Positions 55,444 to 64,000 of a DNA stretch of 64,000 bases are shown piece after piece. Within the stretch, counting starts at the first letter, position 1; each line of letters starts with the position of its first letter. Location of the stretch: contig NZ_PZYZ01000002.1 in assembly GCF_003047295.1 (NCBI RefSeq), positions 62,001 through 126,000 of the forward strand, written 5' to 3'. The position numbers and the translations under genes were made by a program. Source of the DNA: Nocardioides sediminis (GTDB lineage Bacteria; Actinomycetota; Actinomycetes; Propionibacteriales; Nocardioidaceae). The notes beneath the pieces were generated by a model that saw nothing but the letters and a program-made list of their open reading frames with translations, did not search any database and was not told the origin of the DNA.

Positions 55444-58041
55444 ATGTCGATCGGGGGACTGACCGAGGCGCGCGTCGCGGAGCTGAGCAGGGCGTGGCAC
55501 GCACGGGACGTGCGACCTCTGCGGGCGCTGGTGGAGGAGGCGCTGGGCGATCCTCGACAACCGCACGCGACGCTGTCGGTCTGGCGGCGCTTTTCGCAGG
55601 CCGTCTACACCGGCCAACGTGCCCCTCTTCTCGCGCACCCCGACGTCGTCGGTCGGGTTGCGGACCCGGACGACTGGACCGAGCTGTCGGAGGTGGCTTG
55701 GAGGTCGTTGATCGGCCTGCTGCCGGACCAGGCTCCCGACAGCGCAGAAACCGCGTTGCTCTCGCTGTTCTGCTACTTCGAGGCCCTGGCGTTCTGGGAG
55801 TACTCCTACGACCACGAGCCCGTCGTGGCCCTGGTCGACGTGTTCAGTGGATGGGTGGCGGGCCTCGGGGCTCCCGGCGAGGACGACCTCCACTGGCGCA
55901 CGGTCGACGCGACGCGGATGCTCGCCGAAAGCCTTCCCTGTCAGTTCGAGGTCGAGGACGCCCTGGGTGCAACTTCACCGCGCCGCTTGTCCGACCGCGC
56001 GCGGGTCGTCGTCGTCCGGCTTGAACAAGTCGAGGGCAAGCTGGCTCCCGACTCACGAGGCCCCGATGACGTGGCCCGCACACTGGTCGGTCTGCTGCGA
56101 TCGGACGTCGGCCACACCCTCCCGTTCTTCCGCCTTCTCGCGGAAGCCGTAGGTCCCGCAGCCCGAGCATTCGAGGACAACCTGGGCGAACGAGACCAGG
56201 ACAAGGAGGTCCTGGGATGCCTCGACGACGCCATCGCCGCATGTGTCGAGTTCGAGCGGAGCCCGGCCGGGCGGCGAGGTGTGTTCGCCTCGGAGTCCCG
56301 GGCCCACCGGCTGACCCTGGAGTCGTCGCGCGATCTCCTGCTCCAGCAGAGGGCGTCCCTGACGATGACGGGCGGCGAGGTCGCGTTCGTCTATCCGTTC
56401 GGGCTTCCGGTCTCGCCGACCGGCAGTGATGTCGTGCGGCAACGACTGCGAGCGCACTTCGAGGGCGGAGAAGGTGTCCCCGAGGACCTGCCCGTGCTGT
56501 GCGGGATGCCCACGGTGCTGATGGACACGCCCCAGACCGACGCGTGGGCGCCCAACCTGGGCGAGGACCACCTGATCCACGTCGGCGTGCGTCTGCTCTG
56601 GGAGTCGCACGAGCTGGTACTCCGCACTGCGGACGGCGTGGTCTTCAGGGACCTGAACCTCGAGGTGCGACTCGGTGGCCTCGGTAACTACTACGTGCGC
56701 GCGGGTGTCGGGACAAACACCCCCGTGTCGCACGACGGTGGGGAGACCTGGGAGCGCGGCGGCACGGCCTGGACGCCGCACCAGGTCGACCAGTTCGTAC
56801 GTCGCATCGGCGACGAGTGCGGCGACAACACCCTATGGTTCGTGCCACGGGGGGCAGCGGGGACACAAACCGACGGGACGACCTGGTCCGGCTTCGTCGA
56901 CCTGGTCGCCCACATCATCCACGATCTCGCCAACTATGCCGCGGCCCTGGACAGCGCAGAACAGCACCGGGTCGATGCGACCGACGCCCTCGCCGCCGAG
57001 GAGTCCTGGGACGACGCCTTGGTTGAGTACTCGGAGGACCTGGTCTCGATCCGGGCCTTCCTCAAGCGCCACGCCCACGCGGTCCTGGTGGTCACGGAGG
57101 CGGTCGCCGTCGATGCCGATGGTCGACGGTTCGTCGAGGAGGCGCCCGACCTCCAGGAGCTCGCGGGGTACAGCGCATGGGTCGCCCCACAGCGCAGCTT
57201 CGCAACGGGCATCCTCGAGTGGGTTCGGTCAGATGGGTCGGACCGCGGGTCGACGGGTCCACCGGCAGCTGACCAGCGGGAGCGTGCCTCGGTCCGCTGT
57301 CACGGCGACACGACACTGGTCTTCGCCGGGAACTGTCCTCACTGGCAGGTGCTCGAGACCCGCGAGCTCGTCGAGTTCTCGGCCAGCCTCATCGGTGTGT
57401 ACGCGCGGCGCCGAGAGTGGCTGACACGAAGCGCCGCGCGCGACGAGGCAGAGGTCCGGACACTCCTCCAGCCGGGTCGTATCGAGGGGCTCGACCTCTC
57501 GGAGCTCCGCTCCACGCTCGCCGAGGTGCGTCGTCTCGACATCCAGCTCCAGGAGCGCATCAGCCGAGTACGCACCCTGCTGGACCAGGCCCGTACGTTC
57601 ATGCTGTCGCGCAGCTACCACAGTCGGGGGACTCTGGCCTACCTCTGCTCGGTCAACGGAGTGGAGGCGCTCGGCGGCGCTCTGGAGGCCAGCGTCGGGG
57701 CGACGTCGTCGCTGCAGGAACTCGTACGCAGTCGGATCGATCGACTGGCCAACACGACGGCGCAGCGCAGCGAGGCGGCAGTCGAGGAGCGCCGGGCCAG
57801 ACGAGAGCGTCCAGTCACCCTGCTGCTGACGGTGCTTGCCGTGCTGAGCCTCATCGACCTCTTCTCCTGGTCGAACACCTACCTCGGCCTGGAGTCCAGG
57901 AGAAGCGTGTGGCTGGTGGAGGTGAGCATCCTCCTCGGGCTCGTCGTCGGCGTGCTGGCCTGGTCGTGGGAGCGCCGCGCGCGTGGCGGGGACGACGACC
58001 CTTCTACCGACGAAGCGGCTCCACCTCCGCGAACGCCATGA
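55444..58041 (+). CDS. Large membrane-anchored protein of unknown function
   Basis: An 865-residue protein I do not recognise. There is no signal peptide. Residues about 1-330 are mostly helical and acidic; about 330-520 look beta-rich ([15 protein letters not shown], then [19 protein letters not shown]); about 520-680 are mixed. About 680-800 is a long charged helical or coiled-coil region ([20 protein letters not shown]), and two transmembrane helices end it ([19 protein letters not shown] and [16 protein letters not shown]) before a short acidic tail. Codons ending in A or T are far commoner than in neighbours (7 of 20 in a sample at 56041), pointing to acquisition. The layout, a large cytosolic part on a C-terminal hairpin anchor, suits a membrane sensor or effector; this is only inference. 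Confidence 0.75.
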   Translation: MSIGGLTEARVAELSRAWHARDVRPLRALVEEALGDPRQPHATLSVWRRFSQAVYTGQRAPLLAHPDVVGRVADPDDWTELSEVAWRSLIGLLPDQAPDSAETALLSLFCYFEALAFWEYSYDHEPVVALVDVFSGWVAGLGAPGEDDLHWRTVDATRMLAESLPCQFEVEDALGATSPRRLSDRARVVVVRLEQVEGKLAPDSRGPDDVARTLVGLLRSDVGHTLPFFRLLAEAVGPAARAFEDNLGERDQDKEVLGCLDDAIAACVEFERSPAGRRGVFASESRAHRLTLESSRDLLLQQRASLTMTGGEVAFVYPFGLPVSPTGSDVVRQRLRAHFEGGEGVPEDLPVLCGMPTVLMDTPQTDAWAPNLGEDHLIHVGVRLLWESHELVLRTADGVVFRDLNLEVRLGGLGNYYVRAGVGTNTPVSHDGGETWERGGTAWTPHQVDQFVRRIGDECGDNTLWFVPRGAAGTQTDGTTWSGFVDLVAHIIHDLANYAAALDSAEQHRVDATDALAAEESWDDALVEYSEDLVSIRAFLKRHAHAVLVVTEAVAVDADGRRFVEEAPDLQELAGYSAWVAPQRSFATGILEWVRSDGSDRGSTGPPAADQRERASVRCHGDTTLVFAGNCPHWQVLETRELVEFSASLIGVYARRREWLTRSAARDEAEVRTLLQPGRIEGLDLSELRSTLAEVRRLDIQLQERISRVRTLLDQARTFMLSRSYHSRGTLAYLCSVNGVEALGGALEASVGATSSLQELVRSRIDRLANTTAQRSEAAVEERRARRERPVTLLLTVLAVLSLIDLFSWSNTYLGLESRRSVWLVEVSILLGLVVGVLAWSWERRARGGDDDPSTDEAAPPPRTP

Positions 58042-58714
58042 CCGGTCCCGGCGTCCAGCTCTGGCGCCCGCCGAACCTGGTCACGAGGGCTCTGAGGTCC
58101 CCATCGGTCGCTGGTGCCCCTTCTGCCTCCAGGTAGTAGTCGGTTGCCCAGGCGATCAGGTCGCCGGCAGGGATCGCCTTGGGGACCGGCGGCAACACGA
58201 TCAGGAGCATGCCGCGGGATCGCCTTGTGTCCGGCGAGAGGGCGGGCTGGATCCAAGGGACTCCGACCAGCCGCGCCCCGTGCCGGTCGTAGAAGCGCAA
58301 CCGGTCCATGGGGCGTTCATCAGCCGTCTCAGGGTGCAGCCGCGGGTCGTGTACTTCCCCGAGGACGGTGCCCAGGCCCAAGGTCGGCCAGTGGTGCGCA
58401 TGCTCCGCGACCAGCGTGCCGCCCAGGCCCGTTCCCCGGTGGGCCGGGGCGGTTGCCAGATAGCTCAACGTGCCGATGTGTCGGCCATCGCGCCAGTTGG
58501 TGACCCCAACGGCCCTGACCGATCGCACCCCGACCGGATCTTCGTCGTAGAGGATCCCGACGCACTGGCGGGCGGGTGACCTGAAGCCTGCGAGCAGGAA
58601 GTCCCAGCTCGGTAGCTCGTCCGGCAGGAAGCTCGGCCGGAGCACCTCGTCGTACGCCTGACGTAGAAGGGCGAGGTCCTGCGACGGAGCTCGCAACCAC
58701 GTGGTGAGCAGCAC
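58004..58714 (-). CDS. GNAT-family N-acetyltransferase
   Basis: A 236-residue acetyl-CoA-dependent acetyltransferase. The acetyl-CoA loop is in SYLATAPAHRGTGLGGTL (RxxGxG), with the adjacent helix VAEHAHHW. Substrate unknown. The GTG at 58714 lies one base after the stop of the upstream hydrolase, so translation is coupled. The 3' end overlaps the end of the 865-residue gene by 38 bases in a convergent arrangement. A longer start at 58762 is possible but lies inside the hydrolase gene. Confidence 0.8.
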   Translation of the reverse strand: MLLTTWLRAPSQDLALLRQAYDEVLRPSFLPDELPSWDFLLAGFRSPARQCVGILYDEDPVGVRSVRAVGVTNWRDGRHIGTLSYLATAPAHRGTGLGGTLVAEHAHHWPTLGLGTVLGEVHDPRLHPETADERPMDRLRFYDRHGARLVGVPWIQPALSPDTRRSRGMLLIVLPPVPKAIPAGDLIAWATDYYLEAEGAPATDGDLRALVTRFGGRQSWTPGPVMAFAEVEPLRR

Positions 58715-58715
58715 G

Positions 58716-59585
58716 TCAGGGAGTCTCCCACGGCCGCGGAGTCCCTCCGCGCAGCGTGCCACACGGCTCCGGCCGGGTGAGCGTCACCAGGATCTCGGGC
58801 CAGTGGCCGACCAGCGTCGCGAGGTGGGTGGCGCCGGGTCGCACCACGAGCGAGGCGTGCGGAATGCGCGCCCGGAACCACGCGGCGCCCGGGAGGGCGC
58901 GCTCGTCGGCCTCGCCGTACCAGAGGTGCGTGCGGCAGCGGACGGCGGAGACGTCGACGTCCCACGGGCGGAAGGCCAGCGCAGCGTCGCGCAGGAACCC
59001 GTGGTGGTCGGCCAGCGCCTCGCGGGCGGAGGCGGCGACGTCCGCGGCGGGCCACCGGCGCACGAGCGCCCCGTCCTGCTCCGGCAGGGCCGCGGCCCAG
59101 CGCCCAGCGAGCGCCGTGTCGTCCGGGTCGGTGACGTCGATGTCGCGCGCCCACCCCTCGAGCTCGGGCCGGGCACCGTCCATCGCCTCCTCGACCGTCC
59201 CGGTGCCGCTGTAGGGCATCGGCAGGGTGGCGACGACACCCAGCGCCCCCGCCCGGTCGGGGTGCCGCGCGGCGAACGCGGCGGCGTACCCACCGCCCAC
59301 GGACATGCCGAGCGCGGCGACGCGCCCGATGCCCAGGAGGTCGAGCACTGCCACCGCGTCGTCGACGACGGACGAGTACGTCGAGGCGGCGGGGGACGAC
59401 AGGCCGTAGCCCGGTCGGTTGACGCAGAGCAGGCGCACGTCGGCGTCGAGGGCGGCGGCCTCGGCGAACCGGACGGCCCATCGCGTGTCCGGGGTGCCGT
59501 GGAAGAACAGCACGACAGGTCCGTCGTCGGCACCGCCGAGCCACAGCTGCGCGCAGCGGCCGTCGGGGAGGCGGAGGGTCTCCAC
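58716..59585 (-). CDS. Alpha/beta-fold hydrolase
   Basis: A 289-residue hydrolase. The oxyanion-hole motif is FFHGTPDTR, the nucleophile elbow is GMSVGGG, and the catalytic histidine is in RPGATHLATL. The acid is expected in YGEADER. Substrate unknown; the HGTPDTR form is typical of proline-iminopeptidase-like or haloperoxidase-like hydrolases. The GTG start is set by TAGGTT six bases upstream. It is divergent from trmB, with 45 bases between start codons. Confidence 0.87.
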   Translation of the reverse strand: METLRLPDGRCAQLWLGGADDGPVVLFFHGTPDTRWAVRFAEAAALDADVRLLCVNRPGYGLSSPAASTYSSVVDDAVAVLDLLGIGRVAALGMSVGGGYAAAFAARHPDRAGALGVVATLPMPYSGTGTVEEAMDGARPELEGWARDIDVTDPDDTALAGRWAAALPEQDGALVRRWPAADVAASAREALADHHGFLRDAALAFRPWDVDVSAVRCRTHLWYGEADERALPGAAWFRARIPHASLVVRPGATHLATLVGHWPEILVTLTRPEPCGTLRGGTPRPWETP

Positions 59586-59591
59586 GGCACC

Positions 59592-59597
59592 AACCTA
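59592..59597 (-). promoter_or_regulatory. -10 box (TAGGTT) of the hydrolase-acetyltransferase pair
   Basis: Minus-strand TAGGTT, six bases, GTG 59585. On the other strand GAGAAT (59619-59624) lies six bases before the trmB GTG, so the two divergent leaderless promoters are packed into 45 bases. Confidence 0.5.
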
Positions 59598-59630
59598 GGG
59601 GCCCGGGAAGGCGACTGGGAGAATGCCGCC

Positions 59631-60368
59631 GTGTCCGACTCGTCCCAGGGCCCCGTGCGCCCCGCCCGCCCGCACCACAAGCTGACCGAGGACGGTCGCC
59701 GGATGCGGGAGGTGCTCACCTACTCCCGCCGCGGCAGCCGCTTCACGCCCCGGCAGGCCGAGGGCTGGGCCGCGCACCAGGCCGACTGGGTGATCCCCGA
59801 CGAGGCGGTCGACCGCCCGGGCTTCGACCTGCTCTCGTGGTGGCCGGACCGGGACGCGCCCCTCGTGGTCGAGGTCGGCTCGGGCATCGGCGAGGCGACG
59901 GCCGCGCTGGCGGCCACCCGCCCCGAGGTCAACATCCTGGCGTTCGAGGTGTGGCGCCCCGGCGTCGCCGACTCGCTGTGGCGGGTGGCCGAGGCCGGCG
60001 CCTCCAACGTGCGCTTCTGCGGGGTCGACGCCGTCTGGTCGCTCGAGCACCTGCTGGGACCCGAGAGCATCAGCGAGGTGTGGACGTTCTTCCCCGACCC
60101 GTGGCACAAGAAGAAGCACCACAAGCGACGTCTCGTCACCCCTCCCAACGTCGCGCTCGTCGCGAGCCGGCTCCGGCCGGGCGCCCGGTGGCGCCTGGCC
60201 ACCGACTGGGCCGACTACGCCGAGCAGATGGTCGAGGTGCTCGACGCGGAGCCGCTGCTCACGGGAGGCCGCGTGGACCGCTGGGCCGACCGCCCGGTGA
60301 CCCGCTTCGAGCGCAAGGGCCTGGAGAAGGGTCGGGACATCACCGACCTCACCTACACCCGCACCTGA
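59631..60368 (+). CDS. trmB: tRNA (guanine46-N7)-methyltransferase
   Basis: Methylates G46 in the tRNA variable loop using SAM. The 245 residues show the SAM-binding motif VEVGSGIGEAT, the acidic NILAFEVW region, the family signature TFFPDPWHKKKHHKRRL and the C-terminal TRFERKGLEKG. The N-terminal 40 residues are basic, with the TYSRRGSRFTPRQ start conserved. GTG 59631 is preceded six bases upstream by GAGAAT. Confidence 0.95.
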   Translation: MSDSSQGPVRPARPHHKLTEDGRRMREVLTYSRRGSRFTPRQAEGWAAHQADWVIPDEAVDRPGFDLLSWWPDRDAPLVVEVGSGIGEATAALAATRPEVNILAFEVWRPGVADSLWRVAEAGASNVRFCGVDAVWSLEHLLGPESISEVWTFFPDPWHKKKHHKRRLVTPPNVALVASRLRPGARWRLATDWADYAEQMVEVLDAEPLLTGGRVDRWADRPVTRFERKGLEKGRDITDLTYTRT

Positions 60369-60396
60369 CCGGCCGGGATCCCGCATGCCGCGGGGG

Positions 60397-60783
60397 TCAC
60401 CGCCGGGAGGTGACCCGGACGCCCGCCTGCTCGAGGAGCCACTCGACGCGGAGCCGCTCGGCGTCGCGCTCGGTCCCCGGCGGCAGCGTGTCGAGGACGT
60501 CCGGCACGTCGAGCGCGCGGCAGGCCTCGGCGAGCACGTCGTCGTACGCCGCCAGCGTCGCGTCGCGTCGTACCTTGCTGGCACCGGGGGCCGGGGAGAG
60601 GACCTCGGCGCGGATCCGGTGCAGGTCGGCGACGACCTGCTCCAGCGGCCGTCCCACCGGGGCGGGCGGGAAGCGGCGGTGCCGGTGCACGAGCCGGCCC
60701 AGGGAGCCGGCGTTCAGCGCCACTCCCACCACCAGGCCGAGCATCGCGGTGCACGCGACGACGGCCAGCAGGCCGGTCAGCAT
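60397..60783 (-). CDS. Small membrane-anchored protein of unknown function
   Basis: A 128-residue protein with a single N-terminal transmembrane helix (GLLAVVACTAMLGLVVGVAL) and a cytoplasmic helical domain of about 95 residues (LEQVVADLHRIRAEVL and later TLAAYDDVLAEACRALDV). No known role, but it sits beside the RDD/SpoIIM/DUF58 group in actinobacterial style. ATG 60783 is fixed by TACCGT six bases upstream. Confidence 0.8.
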   Translation of the reverse strand: MLTGLLAVVACTAMLGLVVGVALNAGSLGRLVHRHRRFPPAPVGRPLEQVVADLHRIRAEVLSPAPGASKVRRDATLAAYDDVLAEACRALDVPDVLDTLPPGTERDAERLRVEWLLEQAGVRVTSRR

Positions 60784-60789
60784 GCGTCC

Positions 60790-60795
60790 ACGGTA
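60790..60795 (-). promoter_or_regulatory. -10 box (TACCGT) of the small membrane protein
   Basis: Minus-strand TACCGT ends six bases before ATG 60783; leaderless layout. Confidence 0.45.
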
Positions 60796-60814
60796 CGCCC
60801 GGCCCCCCACGGTG

Positions 60815-61630
60815 TCACCGGCCGCCGGTGAGTCTCTCCCGCAGGGCGGCCTCGCGCCGCAGCCTGGCCAGGTCGCGCTCGCGGCGCGAGGCGACGACCG
60901 CGGCCAGGTAGGCCTGGGGCGGTGTCCCCGGGGGCGGGGGCGGGGCGACGTACGACGCCACCTGGTCGGCCAGCCGCACCCCGAGCTCGTGCCGGTGGCG
61001 GGGGTCCAGGGTGGCCTCGCGTCCGAGGTACTGGCGCACGGCGAGGGCCAGGCCCGTGGGGAGCGCGGCCATGTCGGCGGTGCGCGCCCACGCCGTGAGC
61101 CCCGGCGGCATCACGGCGGGCGGCGCGAGCTGGAGGCGGACCCGGCTGCGGACGACGTAGGTGCCGGCGGCGTAGTCCCCGAGCCGCTTGCCCTTGCTCG
61201 AGAGCATGGCGGAGAAGAACGCCGGGACCCCGCTGAACGCGTAGATCTCCACGAACCCGATGAGCGCCCGCACGAAGGCGTGCTGCGCGGTGATCGGGCC
61301 CGCGTCGTCGCGCACGGTCCGCAGCCCCATCGCGAGCTTGCCCAGGGACCGGCCGCCGGTCAGCGTCTCGACGGTGGTCGGCAGCACGAGGAAGACGGCG
61401 ATCAGGGTGCCGATGAACGCCACGTGGGCCAGCGCGCCGTCGGACTGCAGGGCCGCGATGCCGAACAGGAAGATGGTCGCGACGAGCACCACCAGCGTGA
61501 CGAGGACGTCGACGAGACCGGAGACGATCCGCGGGCCGAGGCTGGCCGGTGGGAGGTCGAGCGCGACGGCCTCGCCGGTGACGTGGTCGTCACTGGTGAG
61601 GCTGGCGAAGGTGGGAGCGGTGCCGGACAT
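60815..61630 (-). CDS. RDD-family membrane protein
   Basis: A 271-residue protein with an RDD domain in residues about 20-170: the LGPRIVSGLVDVLVTLV start with conserved Arg and Asp, two further hydrophobic segments, and the conserved GGRSLGKLAMGLRTV. The C-terminal 100 residues are cytoplasmic, with a polyproline stretch (APPPPPGTPP) and a charged helix. Its role is unknown. It is divergent from the SpoIIM-like gene with overlapping -10 boxes, typical of this conserved cluster. Confidence 0.88.
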   Translation of the reverse strand: MSGTAPTFASLTSDDHVTGEAVALDLPPASLGPRIVSGLVDVLVTLVVLVATIFLFGIAALQSDGALAHVAFIGTLIAVFLVLPTTVETLTGGRSLGKLAMGLRTVRDDAGPITAQHAFVRALIGFVEIYAFSGVPAFFSAMLSSKGKRLGDYAAGTYVVRSRVRLQLAPPAVMPPGLTAWARTADMAALPTGLALAVRQYLGREATLDPRHRHELGVRLADQVASYVAPPPPPGTPPQAYLAAVVASRRERDLARLRREAALRERLTGGR

Positions 61631-61637
61631 CGCCGCC

Positions 61638-61647
61638 AGCATAGGCT
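61638..61647. promoter_or_regulatory. Overlapping divergent -10 boxes of the RDD and SpoIIM-like genes
   Basis: The ten-base sequence AGCATAGGCT holds TATGCT on the minus strand (61643-61638, seven bases before ATG 61630) and TAGGCT on the plus strand (61642-61647, six bases before GTG 61654). The two start codons are only 24 bases apart, so the two promoters should compete for polymerase. Confidence 0.5.
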
Positions 61648-61653
61648 GGCGCG

Positions 61654-62649
61654 GTGGACCTCGACGCCTACGTGCTGACGCACTCGGCCGACTGGCGGCG
61701 GCTCGACGAGCTGGCCGGCCGGCGGCGCCTCAGCGGCGCGGAGAGCGACGAGCTCGTCGAGCTCTACCAGCGGGTCGCCACCCACCTGTCGGTCGTGCGC
61801 ACCTCGGCGCCGGACGCCGGCCTCATCGCCCACCTGTCCTCCTTGCTGGCCCGCGCCCGCCAGGGCACCGTGGGGACCCGGGCGACCACCTGGCACGGCG
61901 TCCGCACCTTCTTCACCGAGCGGTTCCCGGCCGCGCTCTACCGGCTGCGGTGGTGGTGGCTGGCCACGCTGGCGGCCAACGCCCTGGTCGTCGCGGTGAT
62001 GATGTGGTGGCTGCTCGACAACCCCGCCGTCGAGCAGTCGTTGCTGACCCCGGCCGAGGTGGACCAGCTCGTCCGCAACGACTTCGAGGGCTACTACAGC
62101 GAGTACGCCGCCTCGCACTTCGCCGCGCAGGTGTGGATCAACAACGCCTGGGTCGCCGCCCTGTGCATCGCGCTGGGCATCCTGGGGGCGCCGGTGGTCT
62201 GGCTGCTCTTCCAGAACGTCGCCAACCTCGCGATCATCGGGTCGATCATGACCCGGCATGACCACGCCGGTCACTTCTGGGGACTGATCCTGCCGCACGG
62301 CCTGCTCGAGCTGACCGCCGTCTTCGTGGCGGGGGGAGTGGGGCTGCGGCTGTTCTGGTCGTGGATCGAGCCCGGGGACCTCTCGCGTGCCCAGTCCCTC
62401 GCGCGGGAGGGGCGGACCGCGGGGACGGTCGCGCTGGGCCTGGTCGCCGTGCTCGCGGTGAGCGGCGTGATCGAGGGCTTCGTGACCCCCTCGTCGCTGC
62501 CGACCTGGGCCCGCGTGGGCATCGGCGTCGCCGCCGAGCTCGTCTTCTTCGCCTACGTGTTCGTGCTGGGCCGCAACGCCGCGCTGCGCGGCCACACCGG
62601 CGACCTCGACGCCGGCCTGCTCGAGGACCGGGTCGCGACGCAGGCCTGA
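61654..62649 (+). CDS. SpoIIM-like (DUF95) membrane protein
   Basis: A 331-residue membrane protein of the stage II sporulation protein M superfamily. The N-terminal ~95 residues are cytoplasmic (DELVELYQRVATHLSVVR is the conserved stretch), followed by about six transmembrane helices with FWGLILPHGLLELTAVFVAGG, the family signature. The name comes from Bacillus sporulation; here, with RDD and DUF58 genes, it belongs to a conserved non-sporulation cluster often found with a MoxR ATPase. Its function is unknown. Confidence 0.9.
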   Translation: MDLDAYVLTHSADWRRLDELAGRRRLSGAESDELVELYQRVATHLSVVRTSAPDAGLIAHLSSLLARARQGTVGTRATTWHGVRTFFTERFPAALYRLRWWWLATLAANALVVAVMMWWLLDNPAVEQSLLTPAEVDQLVRNDFEGYYSEYAASHFAAQVWINNAWVAALCIALGILGAPVVWLLFQNVANLAIIGSIMTRHDHAGHFWGLILPHGLLELTAVFVAGGVGLRLFWSWIEPGDLSRAQSLAREGRTAGTVALGLVAVLAVSGVIEGFVTPSSLPTWARVGIGVAAELVFFAYVFVLGRNAALRGHTGDLDAGLLEDRVATQA

Positions 62650-62664
62650 GGCCCTGCGACGGCG

Positions 62665-63957
62665 TCAGAGCAGGCCGCGGGCCTTGAGGTCGAGGTAGTG
62701 GTCGGCGAGCGCGGGCGGCAGCCGCTCGGCGTCCGTGTCGAGCACGTCGACCCCCAGGGTCCGCAGGACGCGGGCGGCGCGCTCGCGCTCGTGGACGACC
62801 TCGGCCGCCGCCGCGGCGGCGTACGTCTCGGCGAGGGACCCGCGTGCGTCCACGAGGGCGCCGAGGGCGGGGTCCTTGACGGAGGCGACGACGACCCGGT
62901 GGTGGCGCACCAGCGTGGGGAGGACCGGCAGCAGGCCCTCGCGGACCGCCGCCGGCTCGAGCGGGGTCAGCAGCACGACCAGTGCGCGCTGACGACCGAG
63001 GCGGGTGATCTCCCCGGCGAGCCCCGACCAGTCGGCCTCGGCGATCACCGGCTCGAGGTCGGCCATCGCCTCCTGCAGGCGTGCCGCGACGTCCCGGGCC
63101 CCGGCTGCCCGCAGGCGGGAGCGCACGGTGCGGTCACCGGCGAGGAAGTCGACCCGGTCGCCGGCGCGCGCCGCCAGCGCCGCGAGCAGCAGCGCGGCGT
63201 CCATCGCCGAGTCGAGCCGGGGCACGTCGCCGACGCGGCCGGCGGCGACGCGTGAGGTGTCGAGCACCAGCACCACCCGGCGGTCCCGCTCGGGCTGCCA
63301 GGTCCGGACGACCACCGAGCGGCTGCGGGCGCTGGCCCGCCAGTCGATCGATCGGACGTCGTCCCCGCGGACGTACTCACGCAGGGAGTCGAACTCGGTG
63401 CCCTGGCCGCGGATGCGCACCGCCGCCCGTCCGTCGAGGTCCCGCAGCCGCGCCAGCCGGGACGGCAGGTGCTTGCGCGACTCGAACGCGGGCAGGGAGC
63501 GCACGGTGCCGGGGACGTCGAGGGTGGCCTGCCGGCAGGCCAGCCCGAGGGGCCCGGGCAGGCGCACGGTGACGCCGAGGGCGAGGAGGTCACCCCGGCG
63601 CCGGGGGAGGAGTGGCGTGGTCAGCACCGTGCGCGCGCCGGGGCGCAGCACGACCCGGTGCCGGTTGCCGGTGGCGCCGGCCGTGGGCTGCCATGCGTCG
63701 CGCACGACGGCGCGGACCGTACGACGAACGGTCGAGGTGACGGTGAGCCGGGACGTGGCGGGCGTCCCGGTCCGCACGGTCCCCGGCGGCCGGCGCACCA
63801 CCTCGAGCGCCGAGGGTCGCGGGGCGAGCAGCCAGTCGAGCGCGGTCACCAGGCCGACCAGCAGGACCCACGTCCACACCGTGCCCATGGAGGGGCGCAG
63901 CACGACGGGCACGAGCCCGACGAGGAGCAGGAGGGGGACGCGGCCGGTGAGGGTCAT
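62665..63957 (-). CDS. DUF58 protein (VWA-like)
   Basis: A 430-residue protein. Two N-terminal transmembrane helices (LLLLVGLVPVVL and VWTWVLLVGLVTALDWLL) are followed by a beta-rich part and the DUF58 signature GTEFDSLREYVRGDDVRSIDW (about residues 185-205). A VWA-like fold follows, starting VVLVLDTSRV. DUF58 proteins usually pair with a MoxR AAA ATPase, just as CoxE pairs with CoxD in region 1. The ATG overlaps the stop of a gene entering from the right edge. Confidence 0.9.
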   Translation of the reverse strand: MTLTGRVPLLLLVGLVPVVLRPSMGTVWTWVLLVGLVTALDWLLAPRPSALEVVRRPPGTVRTGTPATSRLTVTSTVRRTVRAVVRDAWQPTAGATGNRHRVVLRPGARTVLTTPLLPRRRGDLLALGVTVRLPGPLGLACRQATLDVPGTVRSLPAFESRKHLPSRLARLRDLDGRAAVRIRGQGTEFDSLREYVRGDDVRSIDWRASARSRSVVVRTWQPERDRRVVLVLDTSRVAAGRVGDVPRLDSAMDAALLLAALAARAGDRVDFLAGDRTVRSRLRAAGARDVAARLQEAMADLEPVIAEADWSGLAGEITRLGRQRALVVLLTPLEPAAVREGLLPVLPTLVRHHRVVVASVKDPALGALVDARGSLAETYAAAAAAEVVHERERAARVLRTLGVDVLDTDAERLPPALADHYLDLKARGLL

Positions 63958-64000
63958 GGCTGGGTCACCACGGTCAGCGCGGCACCGGGACGGAGCCGAG
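63954..64000 (-). CDS. C-terminal end of an upstream gene (partial)
   Basis: A minus-strand frame open from the window edge ends at TGA 63956-63954, overlapping the DUF58 ATG (ATGA). Only about 14 residues are visible (RLRPGAALTVVTQP). By analogy with related clusters it could be a MoxR ATPase or a transglutaminase/DUF4129-type gene; the fragment is too short to tell. Confidence 0.4.
   Translation of the reverse strand, partial: RLRPGAALTVVTQP

Noticed and set aside
57540..58041. CorA-type magnesium channel for the C terminus of the 865-residue protein
   Set aside because: Two terminal helices after a coiled coil look similar in outline, but the GMN motif is missing and the rest does not match.

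Overview
The window is very GC-rich DNA (most codons end in G or C) from an actinobacterium. The gene families point to the Nocardioidaceae, probably Nocardioides: DUF3027 and DUF2530 proteins, an actinobacterial XPB helicase, a 13E12-type HNH protein, many GTG starts and leaderless transcripts. The genus is an inference. Genes are packed tightly and often overlap by 1-8 bases. I found no tRNA, rRNA, CRISPR array, insertion sequence or prophage. The only gene-free stretch above 300 bases is 30802-31183.

Region 1 (1-23273) is built around molybdenum enzymes. A respiratory nitrate reductase operon (narK, partial, then narGHJI) comes first, with a small cupin gene behind it. Next is a maturation operon: a MobA/MocA-like nucleotidyltransferase, an APH(6)-like kinase, the MoxR-type ATPase CoxD, the VWA protein CoxE and an XdhC/CoxF protein. 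After it lie a GAF plus winged-helix regulator, a coiled-coil protein with a 14-residue repeat, a large LuxR-family ATPase regulator on the minus strand and a rifampin ADP-ribosyltransferase (arr). The region closes with the structural operon coxSLMG of a form II CO-dehydrogenase-like hydroxylase. The regulator gene and coxS share an almost identical palindromic site next to their -10 boxes, which suggests that the regulator controls both.

Region 2 (23300-36510) is mixed housekeeping and accessory: a lipoprotein, an AlkB-like dioxygenase, a MacB/FtsX-type ABC exporter, a GntR/UTRA regulator, an HD phosphohydrolase, a 13E12 HNH protein carrying an in-frame REP-like repeat, an alpha/beta hydrolase, and a minus-strand group with XPB helicase, a CGNR zinc-finger regulator and a large helicase-associated protein ending in a WYL-like segment.

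Region 3 (36574-50780) holds a PP2C phosphatase with two FHA proteins (one also RDD), a secreted subtilase, a single-frame fusion of a HAD phosphatase with a LarE-type sulfur transferase, a cold-shock protein, two MFS exporters (one apparently starting at ACG), a DUF3027 protein, a methyltransferase, DUF2530, an NCS2 purine permease and a MarR regulator.

Region 4 (50798-55364) is the str operon rpsL-rpsG-fusA-tuf, with a clear promoter and a strong terminator. Region 5 (55432-64000) begins with an 865-residue membrane-anchored protein of unknown function and atypical codon use. It continues with an acetyltransferase, an alpha/beta hydrolase, trmB, and the start of a conserved RDD / SpoIIM-like / DUF58 cluster that runs off the right edge.

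Many start codons lie 6-7 bases after a TANNNT-like hexamer, which indicates widespread leaderless transcription and settles several start choices.
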